Source: JABWBR01 sp036741235
GTDB lineage: Bacteria > Bacteroidota > Bacteroidia > Chitinophagales > Saprospiraceae
Direction: 5' to 3'
Assembly (NCBI GenBank): GCA_036741235.1
Contig: DAINSQ010000108.1
Location: forward strand, 1-16,500
Length of the DNA stretch: 16,500 nt
Positions 14,863-16,500 of this stretch are shown one piece after another. The position numbers and the translations under genes were made by a program. A model generated the notes under the pieces. It saw only the letters and a program-made list of their open reading frames with translations, was not told the DNA's origin and made no database searches. How positions within the stretch are numbered: position 1 is the first letter of the stretch; each line of letters opens with the position of its first letter.

Positions 14863-14892
14863 TATTATTGTAAAATAAAAAAAAGCAGTGCT

Positions 14893-16386
14893 ATGACATA
14901 CAAGTCAATCATTCGCTTCGCAACCTTCACCCTTTTGATCGCACTGGTTGCTACTTCGTGCAAAAAGGAGTGGCTGGAGGTGAAACCACAGGGCGAGCTC
15001 ACGGCAGGAAATTATTTCCAGACGGAAGACCATGCCGTGTGGGCAACAAACGCCGTATACAACATGCTTCGAGACTGGAACGTGCATGCGTTTAACTACG
15101 TTGGTATGACGGATATTACCTCCGACGATGCCGACAAGGGGAGTCTGGTCAACGATGCCATCTTTTTGTCAGACCTCGATAATTTTACGCTCGACGCCGG
15201 CCACCAGTCGCCCGCCAGTATCTGGGGCGGCTACTATCAGTCGATCTACCGGGCTAACGTAGCCATCGAAAATATTCCGAATATTCCCGAAATGAACGAA
15301 ACGCTGCGCCAGCGCCTGATCGGCGAGTGCAAGTTTCTGCGAGCTTATTATTATTTCAACCTGGTGAGATGGTTTGGCGATATTCCGCTGATTACCAGGC
15401 CGCTACAGCCCGGCGAGTATTATACGCAAACCCGTACGCCTGCTGCGGAAGTTTATCAGCACATTATCAAAGACCTTACAGAAGCTGCCGCTGTATTGCC
15501 GCTAAAATCGCAGTATACGTCTGCCGACCTGGGGCGGGCTACCAAAGGCGCCGCTCAAGGTATACTGGCAAAGGTTTATCTAACAATTGGCGATTTTCAA
15601 AATGCTGAAATACAGGCGCTTGATGTGATCAATTCTAACCAATACGATTTGTATCCCAATTTTGCTAAAATTTTTCAACCTGAAGGCGAGCACAGCTCTG
15701 AATCGGTATTTGAAGTGAGTTGCGTAGCCCTTGAAATCGGGGGCGGCGGCAGCCAGTACAACCAGATTCAGGGGGTACGGGGCACGCCTAACCTCGGCTG
15801 GGGCTTTAATCAACCCACCGCAAGCCTGCGTGCAGCCTTCGAGCCCGGCGACCCGCGCCGCAACGCGACTATCCTTGAGGTGGGCGAAACCCTGCCCGAC
15901 GGCTCCGCTATCGTGCAAGATAACCCCGATATGCTGGGCGAAAGTTATAACCAAAAGGCTTGGGTGCCCGCTCACGTGGGCTTCCAGGAAAACAGCCCCG
16001 GCAATATCCGCCTGTTGCGCTATGCCGATGTGCTACTGGTTGCCGCCGAGGCGCTCAATGAAAATGGCAAACCACAAGATGCGCTGGTTTATCTTAATAT
16101 GGTGCGCGCCAGGGCTAAGGGTAGCAGCACAAACCCTAATCTCTTGCCGCCGGTTACAGTGACCGATAAGGATCAATTGCGCCAACGCATATGGAACGAA
16201 CGCCGCGTAGAACTGGCACTCGAGCAACACCGCTGGTTCGACCTGGTGCGCCAGGGCCGCGCCGCCGAGGTGATGCAAGCCCACGGCAAAACGAACTTTA
16301 TGGCCGGTAAACACGAACTGTTCCCTATACCGCAAACGGAAGTCGACCTGAGCGGCGGCCTGCTTACGCAAAATCCGTTTTATTGA
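14893..16386 (+). CDS. SusD/RagB family outer-membrane glycan-binding lipoprotein
   Basis: A 497-residue surface lipoprotein that lids the SusC channel and captures the oligosaccharide. The signal ends in lipobox ATSC (C23), followed by KKEWLE, the acidic and lysine-rich start typical of surface-exposed SusD proteins. The alpha-helical TPR-type core includes FLRAYYYFNLVRWFGDIPL (148-166), and the C-terminal RagB/SusD domain includes IWNERRVELALEQHRWFDLVR (433-453), ending in TQNPFY. The length is usual. It is the last gene of the cluster seen here; a repeat array begins directly after its stop codon. No SusE/F-like gene follows within the window, but only 114 bp remain. Confidence 0.97.
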   Translation: MTYKSIIRFATFTLLIALVATSCKKEWLEVKPQGELTAGNYFQTEDHAVWATNAVYNMLRDWNVHAFNYVGMTDITSDDADKGSLVNDAIFLSDLDNFTLDAGHQSPASIWGGYYQSIYRANVAIENIPNIPEMNETLRQRLIGECKFLRAYYYFNLVRWFGDIPLITRPLQPGEYYTQTRTPAAEVYQHIIKDLTEAAAVLPLKSQYTSADLGRATKGAAQGILAKVYLTIGDFQNAEIQALDVINSNQYDLYPNFAKIFQPEGEHSSESVFEVSCVALEIGGGGSQYNQIQGVRGTPNLGWGFNQPTASLRAAFEPGDPRRNATILEVGETLPDGSAIVQDNPDMLGESYNQKAWVPAHVGFQENSPGNIRLLRYADVLLVAAEALNENGKPQDALVYLNMVRARAKGSSTNPNLLPPVTVTDKDQLRQRIWNERRVELALEQHRWFDLVRQGRAAEVMQAHGKTNFMAGKHELFPIPQTEVDLSGGLLTQNPFY

Positions 16387-16500
16387 AGGGGTATGAGGGG
16401 TGATGAGGGGGTATGAGAGGGGGTATGAGGGGGTATGAGTAGATGCTCATAACCTTTCATAACCCCTCATAACCTTTCATAACCCCTCATAACCTTTCAT
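16387..16500. repeat. Complementary 10-bp repeat arrays after susD
   Basis: A G-rich array of gggggtatga-type units (about 16387-16439) is followed by a 6-nt spacer and a C-rich array of cataaccttt and cataacccct decamers in strict alternation (16448 to the window end, 20-bp super-period). The centre has an exact stem tatgag (16434-16439) with ctcata (16446-16451). The outer parts pair imperfectly because the right side has an extra A per unit. It may end or stabilise the operon transcript. The array runs off the window. Confidence 0.8.

Overview
The window looks like a chromosomal piece of a Bacteroidota bacterium, probably of the Saprospiria/Chitinophagia type. The grounds are an adjacent SusC/SusD pair, two proteins with C-terminal type IX secretion (T9SS) sorting domains, two lipoproteins, starts with little or no Shine-Dalgarno sequence, and very tight gene spacing. 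No ribosomal or other phylogenetic marker is present, so the placement below phylum is inference.

Left part (1-2660): about 300 bp of repeat-rich non-coding DNA (octamer tandem arrays, G-runs, REP-like hairpins), followed on the minus strand by a proton-coupled oligopeptide (POT/PTR2) transporter and, upstream of it, pdxH (pyridoxamine 5'-phosphate oxidase). A strong intrinsic terminator hairpin with a GAAA tetraloop lies on the minus strand just before pdxH. Its position suggests a leader attenuator or the 3' end of a small RNA.

Middle (2661-3411): an AT-rich gap without a convincing gene. It separates the two transcription directions and holds candidate regulatory repeats in front of the plus-strand gene cluster.

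Right part (3412-16386): six plus-strand genes that read as one polysaccharide utilisation locus. In order they are an FN3-GH144 glucanase with T9SS tail, a five-module jelly-roll (probably glycan-binding) protein with T9SS tail, a second PF10091/GH144-like enzyme that is a lipoprotein, a GH3 beta-glucosidase, SusC and SusD. Gaps are 19-30 bp except one of 155 bp before the second glucanase. GH144 is established for endo-beta-1,2-glucanases, and GH3 enzymes commonly cleave the resulting sophoro-oligosaccharides. The most economical model is therefore beta-1,2-glucan (sophoran or cyclic glucan) use. The T9SS enzyme and binding protein would act outside the cell, SusCD would import oligosaccharides, and the lipoprotein glucanase and GH3 would finish the job at the envelope or in the periplasm. 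The substrate is inferred, not shown.

Four stretches of intergenic DNA carry short tandem arrays with periods of 7, 8 or 10 bp. At two of them (8014-8168 and 16387-16500) the array has a G-rich arm and a complementary C-rich arm, so the RNA or single strand could fold back on itself. One of these arrays forms the entire 5' leader of the second glucanase. No regulator, tRNA, rRNA, transposase or CRISPR array is visible.
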